64,000 bases of DNA from Symsagittifera roscoffensis (taxonomy: Eukaryota; Xenacoelomorpha; Acoela; Convolutidae), in the NCBI RefSeq assembly GCF_963678635.1, contig NC_087064.1:33952369-34016368 (forward strand), read 5' to 3'. Below are positions 22,064 to 32,355 of the stretch, piece by piece. Positions within the stretch are counted from its first letter, which is position 1, and every line of letters begins with the position of its first letter. Below the pieces are notes generated by a model, which did not search any database, was not told the DNA's origin, and saw only the letters and a program-made list of their open reading frames with translations. A program made the position numbers and the translations under genes.

Positions 22064-25000
22064 TCATTCTTTTTATCATCATGACCGGCAGGAACGTTAA
22101 CGAGCACTCCGCGCCGAGCGGATGCTCTAAATGAGGCCCCTATCACAGGGGCGGAAGCGTAGTTTGGAGCGCGGAAGCCTTCCGTATTCCCAAAATTAGC
22201 TTTCTAACATAGTTAAGGACGAAAATTCACGTATCAGGAAGGGTGGGGGGATTTGCGGTCTCGTCGTTCCCTGAGCGTTATTTGACAAAAAACAATTCAT
22301 GATATACAAAAACCAATTGCACCTAAGAAAAAAACAAAAAACATAAAAAATAACCGAAAAAACCAAAAACAATAAAAATAATATAAAATCAGTAGAAATC
22401 ATCACCCCAGACGAGATGCGATCCAACCCTCCCATCATTCGATGTTAGATATTTTGTTGTTTCAGGCATTCATATCAAATAGTACTGTTACGATCAAAAT
22501 TGTGGCCCGTTTCTGGTGCTTGTACTGTAGGGTTGATCAAGTATTTAAGCACGTTAATGCTAATTTGCGCTCAAGGGTCATGGGAAGAGAGCGGAAGACT
22601 GATCCGGCAAGCAGTGCAAGGACTAGCAGGAAAGGTCGCAAGTACAACTACAATCGACTGTTGAGTATCGTTAACAATTTTTGTATCCCTTTTGGTACAA
22701 AAATTAAGAAATCAATCTGTGGTGGGATCGACAGTGACTGCACTGAATAAACGCTCCACCGAGTTGCGAATTTCCGAGTTAAGCACCTTAACTCCGATAT
22801 TGAACGAACCCGGAGGATATTATATTATTAGTATTACTATTTTACTGCCTGAATAATTTTGTATCGTTTTTCAGTGAAAAACATAGGAAACAGACCGGTT
22901 TTTAGGGCCAAAAGAGTGATATTTTGATCCCCCACAAATCGCGATTTTTGAGATATATATATTTTTGGAACGGAAAAAAGCGCTAAGTTAGGTATTTACA
23001 TCGTAACTGTACTAGTTTTTTTAGTGGAACCGTTTGACTTTACTTCGGAACTGGTTGCAACTAATTGGGTACAGAAAACCAAAATATCTTGATTTTTGAA
23101 AAAACGAAACGCTACAAAATAAGAAAAATTTTTGAAATTTTTTCGTTAGGACAAAAAAAGTAGTTGTTCGGATAACACTCACTAGTGAATCGAGAGGGGT
23201 TTTAAAATCCGTTTCCCGATAACCTTCAGGGTCCCAGAGAAATCGAACTTAACGTGTTTGATTTGGTGGATTCGTCAATCCGGAGGGTCCAAATAGCATT
23301 GTTTTTAGTAAATTTTTTCAGCTGGAACGTTTTAGACCAAGTTTTTTGCGTTGAAATAGAAACGTAAAGGCGTTCTGGGCTCGGATCAATAAATTTTAGG
23401 TCAATAAGATAAGAATTGTGAAAAAAGTTAGCGGGAACCTTTAAGTTGAAAACTTTTGAACCTTAGAGAAAAGACGTTTTGGTTAATAACTTTGGAAAGA
23501 CTGGACAAATCCAGTTAATCTTGATACCATTAGATCAAAAAATAAGTGAACTTACTCTTAAAGCCTTTAATTATCATAAAAAATAAGCATAGAAAATCTT
23601 TAAGATTGTTTTTAGCAAAATTACCAATTTGTGAAAGTAGACCCTTCACGTTTTGTAAAAAAGTTTTTTGGAAAGCCCTTATAGCCCTACCAAAAGGTGG
23701 TAACGGTTGAATAAGGCATTTTTACGCTGTTCTCAACAAAAAGGGAGGACTAAGGAACCCAGAAAACGGTAGTCGGCTCAAAACTAAGCTAGTTATCGGA
23801 CCCTTCACAGTTAAGGAGAATTGTCAAAAAAGCAGCTTAGCTTCAAGCCAGAATACACCCTTCCTAGTTAGTTCATTTAGCATAATATACTCGGAGACCC
23901 TATCAGGAAGGGTCATAGGTGCGATTATTAAAAGCCCCGGAAAAGCTATTTTACAAACACGGAGGGGTTCTAATTTTGTCAATCCGGAAGGGTCCTACTT
24001 TTGTTAATCCGGAAGGGTCCCAATTTTGTCAATCGGAAGGTTCCTATTTTGCCAATCCGGGATGGTCCCATTTTTGCCAATCCAGAAGGGTCCCATTTTT
24101 GTCAATTCAGAAGGGTCCCAATTTTGCCAATCCGAAAGGGTCCTTTTTTGCCCATCCGTGAGGGTTCCAATTTTGCCAATCCGGAAGGGTCCAATTTTTA
24201 CAATCCGGAAGGGTCCTATTTTGCCAATACGGACAGGTCCAATTTTTTTCATCCGGAAGGGTCCTATTTTAGCCAATCGGGAAGGGTCCCATTTTGCCAG
24301 TCCAGAAGGGTCCCATTTTTGCCAGTCCGGAAGGGTCCCATTTTTGCCAATCCGGAAGGGTTCTTCTTTTGCCAATCAGGAAGGATCCTGTTTTGCCAAT
24401 GGGGAAGGGTATCGGGATTCTTTTTTTTTAATTAGAACAGAACGGACGTGGTTTTAGGGATCCTAAAACTTAAGTGGACGAAAGAAAGGTAAATAGTGAA
24501 AGGTATTAGGTTATTAGGAGTCAGGCTAGAAACCAGCGACTGCACTGGTAACTTGCCTTTGACTAAATATTTAAAAAAGACCATAGTAAAACAAACAGGT
24601 CTAAGCCCGGAGAATTGCGGCTCTAACTCTAATTGAAAACAGAGTTTGACACTAATTTGTGTGGCTTAAAATCCAAACTGTTTTTTGGAAAAGTGGTTGC
24701 CTTGAGGATTTTAGTAGGTCTAGCTCGGGCAATCCGAAGGCAGACAATTAACACAGGACTCGGTGGGTGCAATAGATGCCCACATGAGAAAAATTCTGCC
24801 TTCAAGTTTCGTCTGTTTAATGCGGCACTGAACCAGGAAAATTATTTCTTTAAAAACAAGTTCGACAAATGAATTGCGACTGACTAAAGTACAAAACATA
24901 TACATTTTTTGAAATTATTGTTTAACCTATCTTCAATTGTTGGTTTTAAATCCTCAATAATTGTTATTGAGTGGGTAGTGATTACACTATCTTTTAGATA

Positions 25001-25226
25001 TTTTGATATCATCAGTCTGTACTAGCGTAATATCTTATAACCAATAATCAATATTCGTAAATCAGTTGTATACACGCTTAACTGTGATAACTTAAAAGAA
25101 TTCTTGGTCAATATTTAGGTGAAACATTGGGGATTTTTTGTGTTGTGTTATTATTATCTGTATTGAAACAATAAAACCCGAGTAAACGAACTGAGTGTAT
25201 AAGCAGTGAGAAGTGATAAATCGAAA
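22064..25226 (+). other. Element B leader (about 3.2 kb)
   Basis: Colinear with the leaders of A, C and D and without credible genes. It contains an A-rich tract (22280-22390), a hairpin CAGTGACTGCACTG at 22732-22745 with a changed copy at 24534-24547, a conserved block near 23180-23290, the largest minisatellite field, and a pre-Gag block (24600-24870). It is the longest leader because of the expanded minisatellite. Confidence 0.7.
23945..24415 (+). repeat. Leader minisatellite of element B, about 18 units
   Basis: Tandem units of about 25-26 bp of the form CCGGAAGGGTCCCATTTTT-GCCAAT. The array has about twice as many units as in C or D, and nearly all use GGAAGGG where C and D use GGAGGGG, so it has been homogenised within this copy. 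Open frames on both strands across it are by-products of the repeat. Confidence 0.85.
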
Positions 25227-26322
25227 ATGACTCTAAACAAGTCTAGGATACCTAAACTATGTGATAGTCTAGGAAATTCATACCAAAGAAACAAAGAAAA
25301 TCAATGAACGACCCTTTTGTGGAAAAGATTGCGTTCATTGATTTTCTTTGTCAGAAACAAGGAGTCAAAAGTCCTCCGAAGGCCAAAAGGCAATGTCAGA
25401 ACTAGAGATCCAACTGGACCCTGCCCTAGATGAGAACCAGGCGGGACCTGAAACGGAAGGGAGTGGGAACAGAAGATTGGAAATTGAATCTACTCCGGTA
25501 GAACAAAGCAAAGACTTTGCCACTTCCACCGGGACTCTAGATCGAAAGGTGATGTCAGAGCTGTCCGACATCTCGACTGAAAACCTAACGACAACTAGAT
25601 CACCCACTGATAATACCATGATGCATGGGGTAACTGAGAAAACGGCAACGTCCTCCTCAATTTTGGAATTTTTTCCCTTTTATTATGGAAAGGGGTACAG
25701 GTGATGAAGCCGAAAAGAGAGGAGGAGGAAGTCGATGACGAACAAGATTACTTCAGATCTCAATTAAGCCTCAACAGTTCGACTCATGAAAATGGAGCAC
25801 CCACCAACAGGGCAATTCGCTCTTCGGATCGATTTTGGTTTGGCCAGGACAATGAACAAGACCTTAGATAGATCACAGCAGTCAAGAAAATGTGACCATG
25901 AGAAATTCGGAAGTGCAACCTGGAAATAACAGGAACACATCACCAATGGAACCAGAGGCGGTTTATGAAGAAACATCGAGACAGAGAGGTAAGACCCGAG
26001 TCTCGACTGGAACAAAACTGCCTGGAACTAATATGGTTACACCACCACTAGTGACGCCATTAGTGATCAAAAGGGCATCAATCGAAGAGGCCTTGACTAG
26101 CATAGTGGACAGTTTAGGAGAACAGAACGAACAGATGTCCCTCAGAATTTGTGAACTGGAGAGGGCAGCCCACATCGAGAGAGAAAACCTGCGGGAAGAG
26201 ATCAACCGCAACAGGCAAGAAGTCAGCAGAAGTGAAAATACTTGAAAGAGAGGACGGATAAACACTTGGCCAAACAATTGTCGCGAAAGACGAGGAAAGC
26301 TCAACAAAGAGTGATACGACTG
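25227..26322 (+). pseudogene. gag: Element B Gag fragment, stops exactly at LTR L2
   Basis: Homologous to the first half of Gag in A, C and D: the ATG at 25227, the PVEQ-x-x-DFATSTGTLDR segment, the acidic middle and the coiled coil with SLGEQNEQMS and RENLREEINRNRQE. Frames are disrupted by indels and by a 20-bp inverted repeat at 25291-25351 that replaces the normal text. Homology ends at 26322, the base before L2 begins, within the coiled coil. Capsid, knuckles and all of Pol are absent. Either L2 with C was inserted into this Gag, or recombination deleted the rest. Confidence 0.8.
25291..25351. repeat. Perfect 20-bp inverted repeat in B Gag
   Basis: Left arm 25291-25310 and right arm 25332-25351 are exact reverse complements with a 21-bp loop. 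The left arm is native to the element (C and D have related text), while the right arm is not present in the other copies, so it looks like a fold-back or template-switch copy of the left. Confidence 0.88.
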
Positions 26323-27225
26323 TGTGACATTCGATCAGAATGGACAAAATTGCAATTTCGAATTCCTAGCCGCTGACCTGGAAAATTAACGGTTTTGGCA
26401 GATTAGCGACGTTATTTGAGTGACTGGACGAGTCGTGAAGTTCAGAAGATTCTGGAATTTTTATTTTTTAAAAATTCGAATGATGACGTCACACTTCTGA
26501 GAAACGTCGAAACGGCGATTTTTGGAAAAAAGCAAGAAAAAAACACAACAACAATAGTTGAGATAGAATTAACGACGAGAAAATAACAAGATATAACTGG
26601 GAATTATCAGAAACCGCTCCGAGTTGTAACGATTGTGTCGCTACAATCGTTACAGAGCAATTCACGCAAACGGTGAAGGTTGTTGGGACACTGTGTGTCC
26701 AGCCTTCTGGAAAGAAAACAAGAACGCTAATTCCCCGGATTCCAGAATCCGGAGGGGTATCGGGCGGAGAACTCAAACTATCTTATATAAATTTTTAGCT
26801 TCCTGGTTATGTCCTGATTTGAATTTAGTTAACATCCAGATTCATTTTCAGATAATGAGAAGCTAGTAGTTGAGGGAATAGGTTGATCCATCTTCGATGG
26901 AGATGATGATTTTTATCTACTGAACAAAAACAATAGTAATATATTAAATAGTAGAAGCCCTGTTTCTAGGAGTGATCTCGTGATCTGGGGATACTGAGAC
27001 GCAGCCATGAGCTCACTCTTCTGGCATGTAATTAAGTTAATTTGGGTGTTTCGACCGAAGCCGAAAGCAGTAACGTTTTTGTCGACCGAAGTTAGGAAAA
27101 TCACTAAAAGAACTGGCTTTGGCAGAGACGGTGAAAAGCATGTAGAGCTGTGTTTAGACGCTAGCCAGTCGTTTTAGAACCTAGCTTTATTTTCCGTCGA
27201 TATGTACTTCCCGGCGAATGTTACA
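26323..27225 (+). repeat. LTR L2, shared by elements B and C (903 bp)
   Basis: TGTGACATTCG at 26323 to CGAATGTTACA at 27225, then the PBS of C. A U3 stem of 12 perfect pairs is at 26625-26636/26643-26654; two of its pairs are changed on both sides relative to S and A. The palindrome CCGGATTC-CA-GAATCCGG is at 26735-26752 and the R hairpin TCCATC-TTC-GATGGA at 26887-26901. On its left is B Gag with no separating sequence; on its right are the PBS, leader and gag of C. L2 and L3 differ at many positions and are not a young matched pair. Confidence 0.87.
26784..26790 (+). promoter_or_regulatory. TATA box of LTR L2
   Basis: TATATAA lies just after the U3 hairpin cluster and about 100 bp before the R hairpin. 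The same position has TATATAAG in L3 (55113-55120). Transcription would start roughly 30 bp downstream; inferred from position only. Confidence 0.5.
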
Positions 27226-27237
27226 TAGATGTTTTTA

Positions 27238-27252
27238 TGGCGCTCCTGGGTG
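27238..27252 (+). other. Primer-binding site of element C
   Basis: TGGCGCTCCTGGGTG, 12 nt after L2, identical to A, D and X. Confidence 0.8.
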
Positions 27253-30022
27253 TTATTTTTTTTAGCATCATGACCGGCAGGAACGTTAACGAGCACTCCG
27301 CGCCGATCGGATGCTCTAAATGAGGTCCTTAGCACAGGGGCAGAAGCGTAGTTTGGAAGTATAGTACCTAAGAAAAACAAAAAACATAAAAAAATTAACC
27401 GAAAAAACCGAAAAGAGTAAAAAGTATAAAATCAGTAGAAGTCATCACCCCAGACAAGATGTGATCTGACCCTCCCTTTTGTTGTTGTTAGATATATTGC
27501 AGGAATTTATATCATTTAAGATCATTACAATGAATTGTGTGGCCCGTTTGTGGTGCTTGTACTGTAGGATTATTTGAGTATTTAAGCACGTTAATGCTAA
27601 TTTGCGCTCAATCCGGAAGGGTCTCGGGATTAGTGAAGAAGACTGATCCACCAACCAGTTCAAGGAGCGGTAAGAGAGGGCTCAAGGGCAACAACAATTG
27701 GCTGTTGGGTATCGTTAAAAGTTTTGTATCCCTTTTGGTACAAAAAGTAAGATATTACTCTGTGGGGGGCTCGACAGTGACTGCACTGTAGTGACCCTTC
27801 ACCGACTGCAAATTTTTCGAGTTAAGCACCTTAATTCGGAGATTCAACAAACCCGGAGGGGTATAGTATTACTAAGATTATTATTTATAGAGCCTATATT
27901 AATACTCTTATACCGTTTTTCAGTGAAAAAGACATACAGCAGACCTGTTTTTAGAGTCAAAATAGCGATATTTTGATCCCCCCACAAATGGCGATTTTTG
28001 AGATATCGATATTTTTCGGAACGGAAAAAAGCGCTAAATTAGTGAGTTACATCGTAACTGTACTAGTATAATAGGTAGAACCGGTTAAGTTTAGTTCGGA
28101 AGTGGTTGGATCTAATTGGGTAGCAAAAACCGAATTTTCTTGATTTTTTTTGAAATTTTTGAGTTAGGACAGTAAAAATTGTTGTTCGGACAACGTTCAC
28201 TAGTGAATAGACAGGTTTTAGAACCCGTTTGCTGATGACTTTCCGGGTTACAGTAAAATCGAATTAAACGTGTTTGATTTAGTGGATTCATCAATCCGGA
28301 GGGCTCCAAATAGCATTGTTTTTGGCAAATTTTTCCAGCTGGAACGTTTTAGATCGGAATTCTTGCATTGAACTAGAAGAGTATTGGCTTTTTGAGCTCG
28401 GATCAATAGTTTATAGGTCAAAAAGAACAGAATTGCGAAAAAAAATTAGGCGGAACCTATAAGTGAGAAAAATTTTTGGTTTTGGAAAAAGGACGTTTTT
28501 GTTAATAACTTTAGATCTACTGGACAGATCCAGTTGATCTTGGTACCATTATATCAGAAATTAAGAGAACCTACTCATAGAACTATTAATTATTTGAAAG
28601 TAAGCGCGAAAAATTTTTAAGATGGTTTTTAGCAATATCACTAATTCGGGAAGGTAGACCCTTCAGGTTTTATTTAAAAAAATTTTGGAAAGCCCTTATA
28701 CCCCTACCAGAGGGTAGCAATGGTTGAATAAGGCAATTTTACGCTGTTCTAGACAAAACGGGAAGGCTAGGAAAACCAAAAACTATAGTCGAAATGAAAC
28801 TAGGCTAGTGATAAGACCCTTCACAGTTAAGGTGAATTATCAAATAAGAGGCTTAGCTTCAATTCGGAAGGGTCTAGGAAAAGAAAATACACCCTTCCTA
28901 GTTAGTACAAACAGCATAATAGCATCGGAGAACGTATCCGAAAGGGTATTGGGTGCAAATTTTGAAAGTCTCAAAAGAGTTATTTTTATAAACCCGGAGG
29001 GGTCCCAATCCCGAGGGGTCCCAATCCGGAGGGGTCCAAATTTTTGCCAATCCGGAGAGGTCCTAATTCTGCCAATTCGGAGGAGTCCTGTTTTTTGCCA
29101 ATCCGGAGGGGTCCTAAATTTGCCAATCCGGAGGGGTCCTAAATTTGCCAATCTGGAGGGGTCCTGTTTTTGCCAATCCGGAGGAGTCTTGTTTTTGCCA
29201 ATCCGGAGGGGTCTTGTTTTTGCCAATCCGGAGGGGCACTATTTTTGTTAAGACTTAAGTAGATAGAAGAAAAGTAAATAGCGAAAGGTAATAGGCTATT
29301 AAGAGACAGGGTAGGAACCAGTGACTGCACTGGTAACTTGCCTTTTATAAAAGACCAGACCAAAACAAAACAGGTCTGAACTCGGATATTCGCGACATTA
29401 AGTCTAAATTGAAAAAAGTTTGTAACTGATTTGTGTGGATTGAAATTCAAATCGTTTTTGGGAAAGTGATTACGCCGAGGATTTTAGTAGGTCTAGCTCG
29501 GGCAATCCGAAGGCAGATAGATAACACAGGACTCGGTAGGTGCAATAGACGCCCACCCGAGAAAATTACTGCCTTCAAGTTTTGTCTGTTTGGTGCAGCA
29601 CCGAACAGGGAAAGCTCTTTCTTTAATAAAAAGTTCGACTATCATATTGCGACTGACAAAAATACAAAACACATACGTTTTTCATTGAAAATAACATCAT
29701 TTTTTCTTTTTTGGTTTTAATTGAATCATATTCGTGCTTGATTGTGTAGTGAGTTAATACTAGTTAATAATAGTGAGTTAACTATCTTTCAAATATTTTG
29801 ATATCATCAGACTGTGCTAGCTTCATATCTTGCAACTAATAATCAATCATTGTGAATAAATTGTGTACACGCTGTACTGTGATAACATACAAGGATTCGT
29901 TGTCACTATTTAAGTGAAATTTTTGGAACTTATTGCGTTGTGTTATTATTATCAGTTGTAAGACTAAAAGGGCACTAGCAATTGAATTGAGTGTATAGGC
30001 AGTAAGAAGTGGTAAATTGAAA
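27253..30022 (+). other. Element C leader (about 2.8 kb)
   Basis: Colinear with the other leaders, no credible gene. CAGTGACTGCACTG hairpins lie at 27775-27788 and 29319-29332, bracketing the minisatellite. AACTCGGATATTCGC follows the second hairpin (near 29377), but its upstream complement is decayed in this copy (near 27810). Sequence just before Gag matches 24690-25226 and 57720-58301. Confidence 0.7.
28990..29245 (+). repeat. Leader minisatellite of element C, about 10 units
   Basis: Units of about 25-26 bp, AATCCGGAGGGGTCC followed by a T-rich spacer and GCC. The GGAGGGG version is nearly uniform within this array. Confidence 0.85.
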
Positions 30023-32355
30023 ATGAGACTAGAAAAGTCAAGGATAACCATACTGGTGATAGCTCCAGAAAATTCATACCTGGGAAACAGAGAAAAAATC
30101 AGAGATTGACCCTTTTGTGGAAAAGATCGCGTGGACCCGGAACACCAATATGGAGAAAATTTTAGGCGCAATGGTTGAAATGAGGACTCAAAAGCCCTCC
30201 GAAGGCCAAAAGGCAAAGTTAGAAGTAGAGATCAATCCGGATCCTGCCTTAGATGAGAATCGGGCGGGACGTGGAACGGAAGGGAGTGGGAACAGAAGAT
30301 TGGAAATTGAATCTATTCCGGTAGAACAAGGCCAAGTTTTTGCCACTTCCACCGGGACTCTAGATCGAGAGGTGATATCGGAGCTGTCCGACATCTCTAC
30401 TGAAAATGTGGCGACTACATCATCACCCACAGACAACACGATGATATTTGGCGTGACGAAGAAACCGGCAACGTCCTCATCGTTTTCACAAAGAGTGAAG
30501 AACACTTTCGGAAACTTCTTTCCATTTACCATGGGAACGGGTACAGGCGATGAAGCAGAAACCCAGGCAGAAGAAGAGGACGATGACGGGCAAGACGACT
30601 TTGGATCTCAGGTCAGCCTCAATAGCTCGACTCAGGAGAATGACGCATTCATCGATAGAGAACACTTTGGTGTGGTGAGGACAATAAGCAAGACCACAAA
30701 CGGATCAGGCCAGTCAGGAGACTTTGTGAACATGGCGAATTCGGAGATGCGAACTTCGAAGAATAGAAACACAGGGCTAAGCAACGCACCCGCCAATACA
30801 GAGGTGGATAGTGAAAAGACGTGGAGGCAGAGAATCGAAGCCCGTATCTCGACGAGCACCAAGCTACCTGGGATAGACAGGGTGACACCTCCACTTGTGA
30901 CGCCATTAGTGGAAAACGGAGCGTCAATTGAAGAAGCCCTGAGCAACATAGTGGGCAGTATAGGAGAGCAGAATGAATGGATGTCCATAAGAATGAGTGA
31001 GCTGGAAAGGGCAGTCCACGTCGAGAGAGAAAGTCTGCGGGAACAGATCAACCGCAACAGACAAGAAGCTAGCAGAAGCGAAAAACGCTTGAAGGAGAGA
31101 TTGGATGATCACTTAGCGAAGAACCTGTCGCGCGTGACTAGGGAGGCTGAGCAAAGAGAGTTACGATTAAGAGACGACATGGAGAACTTGAGAATTCAAC
31201 AAGAGCAGACTCTTGGGACTCTTGACACGAAGATAGATGCGATGATGGAGAAGCGAACTCAGGCTAACATGGATAAGTTGGATGGGCTACTAAGCAGCAG
31301 GAGTGGATCAAAAAATGGGGAATCATTGAACTCGGGAGAACCCAGTAGGGAGCCGAGGGTGAACTTCAACGAGCAGCAGAATAGGAGAAGGACACATGGA
31401 TCCACTAGAGGAAGGGGCAGTTCATCAGGCTCCGGGGCCCAAATATCCAATTATCAGACGAAGTTCAATTGGCAACAGACAGACCTCTAAAGAACGACCA
31501 ACGCAAGATACACATGCGACTGGGAGATGTGATTCCAGGAACAGGAGTCATGCGAGCTAAGGAAGAAAAAATCCCAGCGAGTCTGACAGGAGGGAAAATC
31601 CAGACCACTTATCAGGGGGCAAAGATACTCAGGCGGGGCATTCAGGAGACGCTGCATCGATGGCCACAGCCTTTGAAACTCTGAACAGGTCCTTGGAAAC
31701 ATTTCTTACGAGCCTGTCGAGGACCAATGACCGTAGTGAGAAGTACATAAGGGTTTTTAAGAAACCATGATGCTATAAAGATGAGTCTGATGGTTGTATT
31801 GATACCTGGATAGAGGTAATGAAACTGCATTTTGAAGACAAGGATTTGTCAGAAAAACAAGAATGCAGTGCGCTTACCAGCAACTTGGAAAGGACTGCTC
31901 TAAACTGTGTGATGGCCAAAAAAACAATACCAGCGGGACACTGCTGAGAAAATCTTTGAAATCTTGTTAAATCGTTTCGGCTCAGGGGTGCAAGGACACC
32001 AAGCAATGATGCGCTTCGATAAACAGAAGCAACGTGAAGATGAGACTATAGACAAGTTTCTAGACAATCGGGAAACGCTGAGAAGGCGTAGCCAACCAGA
32101 TGAGTCAAACAGAAGGATGAACCTGGTAGTAGCCTCAAAATTCATCGATGGTGTGAAGAATGATGAACTTCGAACAATGTTAGCGACACATTACACACCA
32201 CTATCAGCCAATGCGCTAACACCAGAGGAGTTGAGACTCAAGTCAAAAGAATATCTTTTGCTGAAGCCTCCATCGAGATCTGGATGTTACAAAAACAATT
32301 ATGGCAATTTTAACAATGGACCAGGAAACTAAGGAAACAACTGGTACAAACCATG
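30023..32355 (+). pseudogene. gag: Element C Gag, frameshifted
   Basis: The ATG at 30023 corresponds to the Gag start of A, but the frame is lost within about 30 codons. A long open part (30117-31490) holds the acidic N-terminal region and the coiled coil (SIGEQNEWMS, RESLREQINRNRQEAS). Further frame changes near 31480, 31640 and 31925 lead to the capsid-like part (LLNRFGSGVQGHQAMMRF, about 31964-32220). A TAA at about 32330 replaces a Gln codon just before the zinc-knuckle region, where element A is open. It is inactive but colinear with A and D. Confidence 0.85.

Noticed and set aside
23945-24415. CRISPR-like array (short repeat with spacers)
   Set aside because: Spacers are near-identical T-rich text, the array sits in a retrotransposon leader of an animal genome, and no cas-like gene is near.
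24001-24457. Overlapping open frames on both strands with repeated PEGS/FANP/RKGP peptides
   Set aside because: They are translations of the 25-26 bp leader minisatellite in three frames; no start context, no independent homology.
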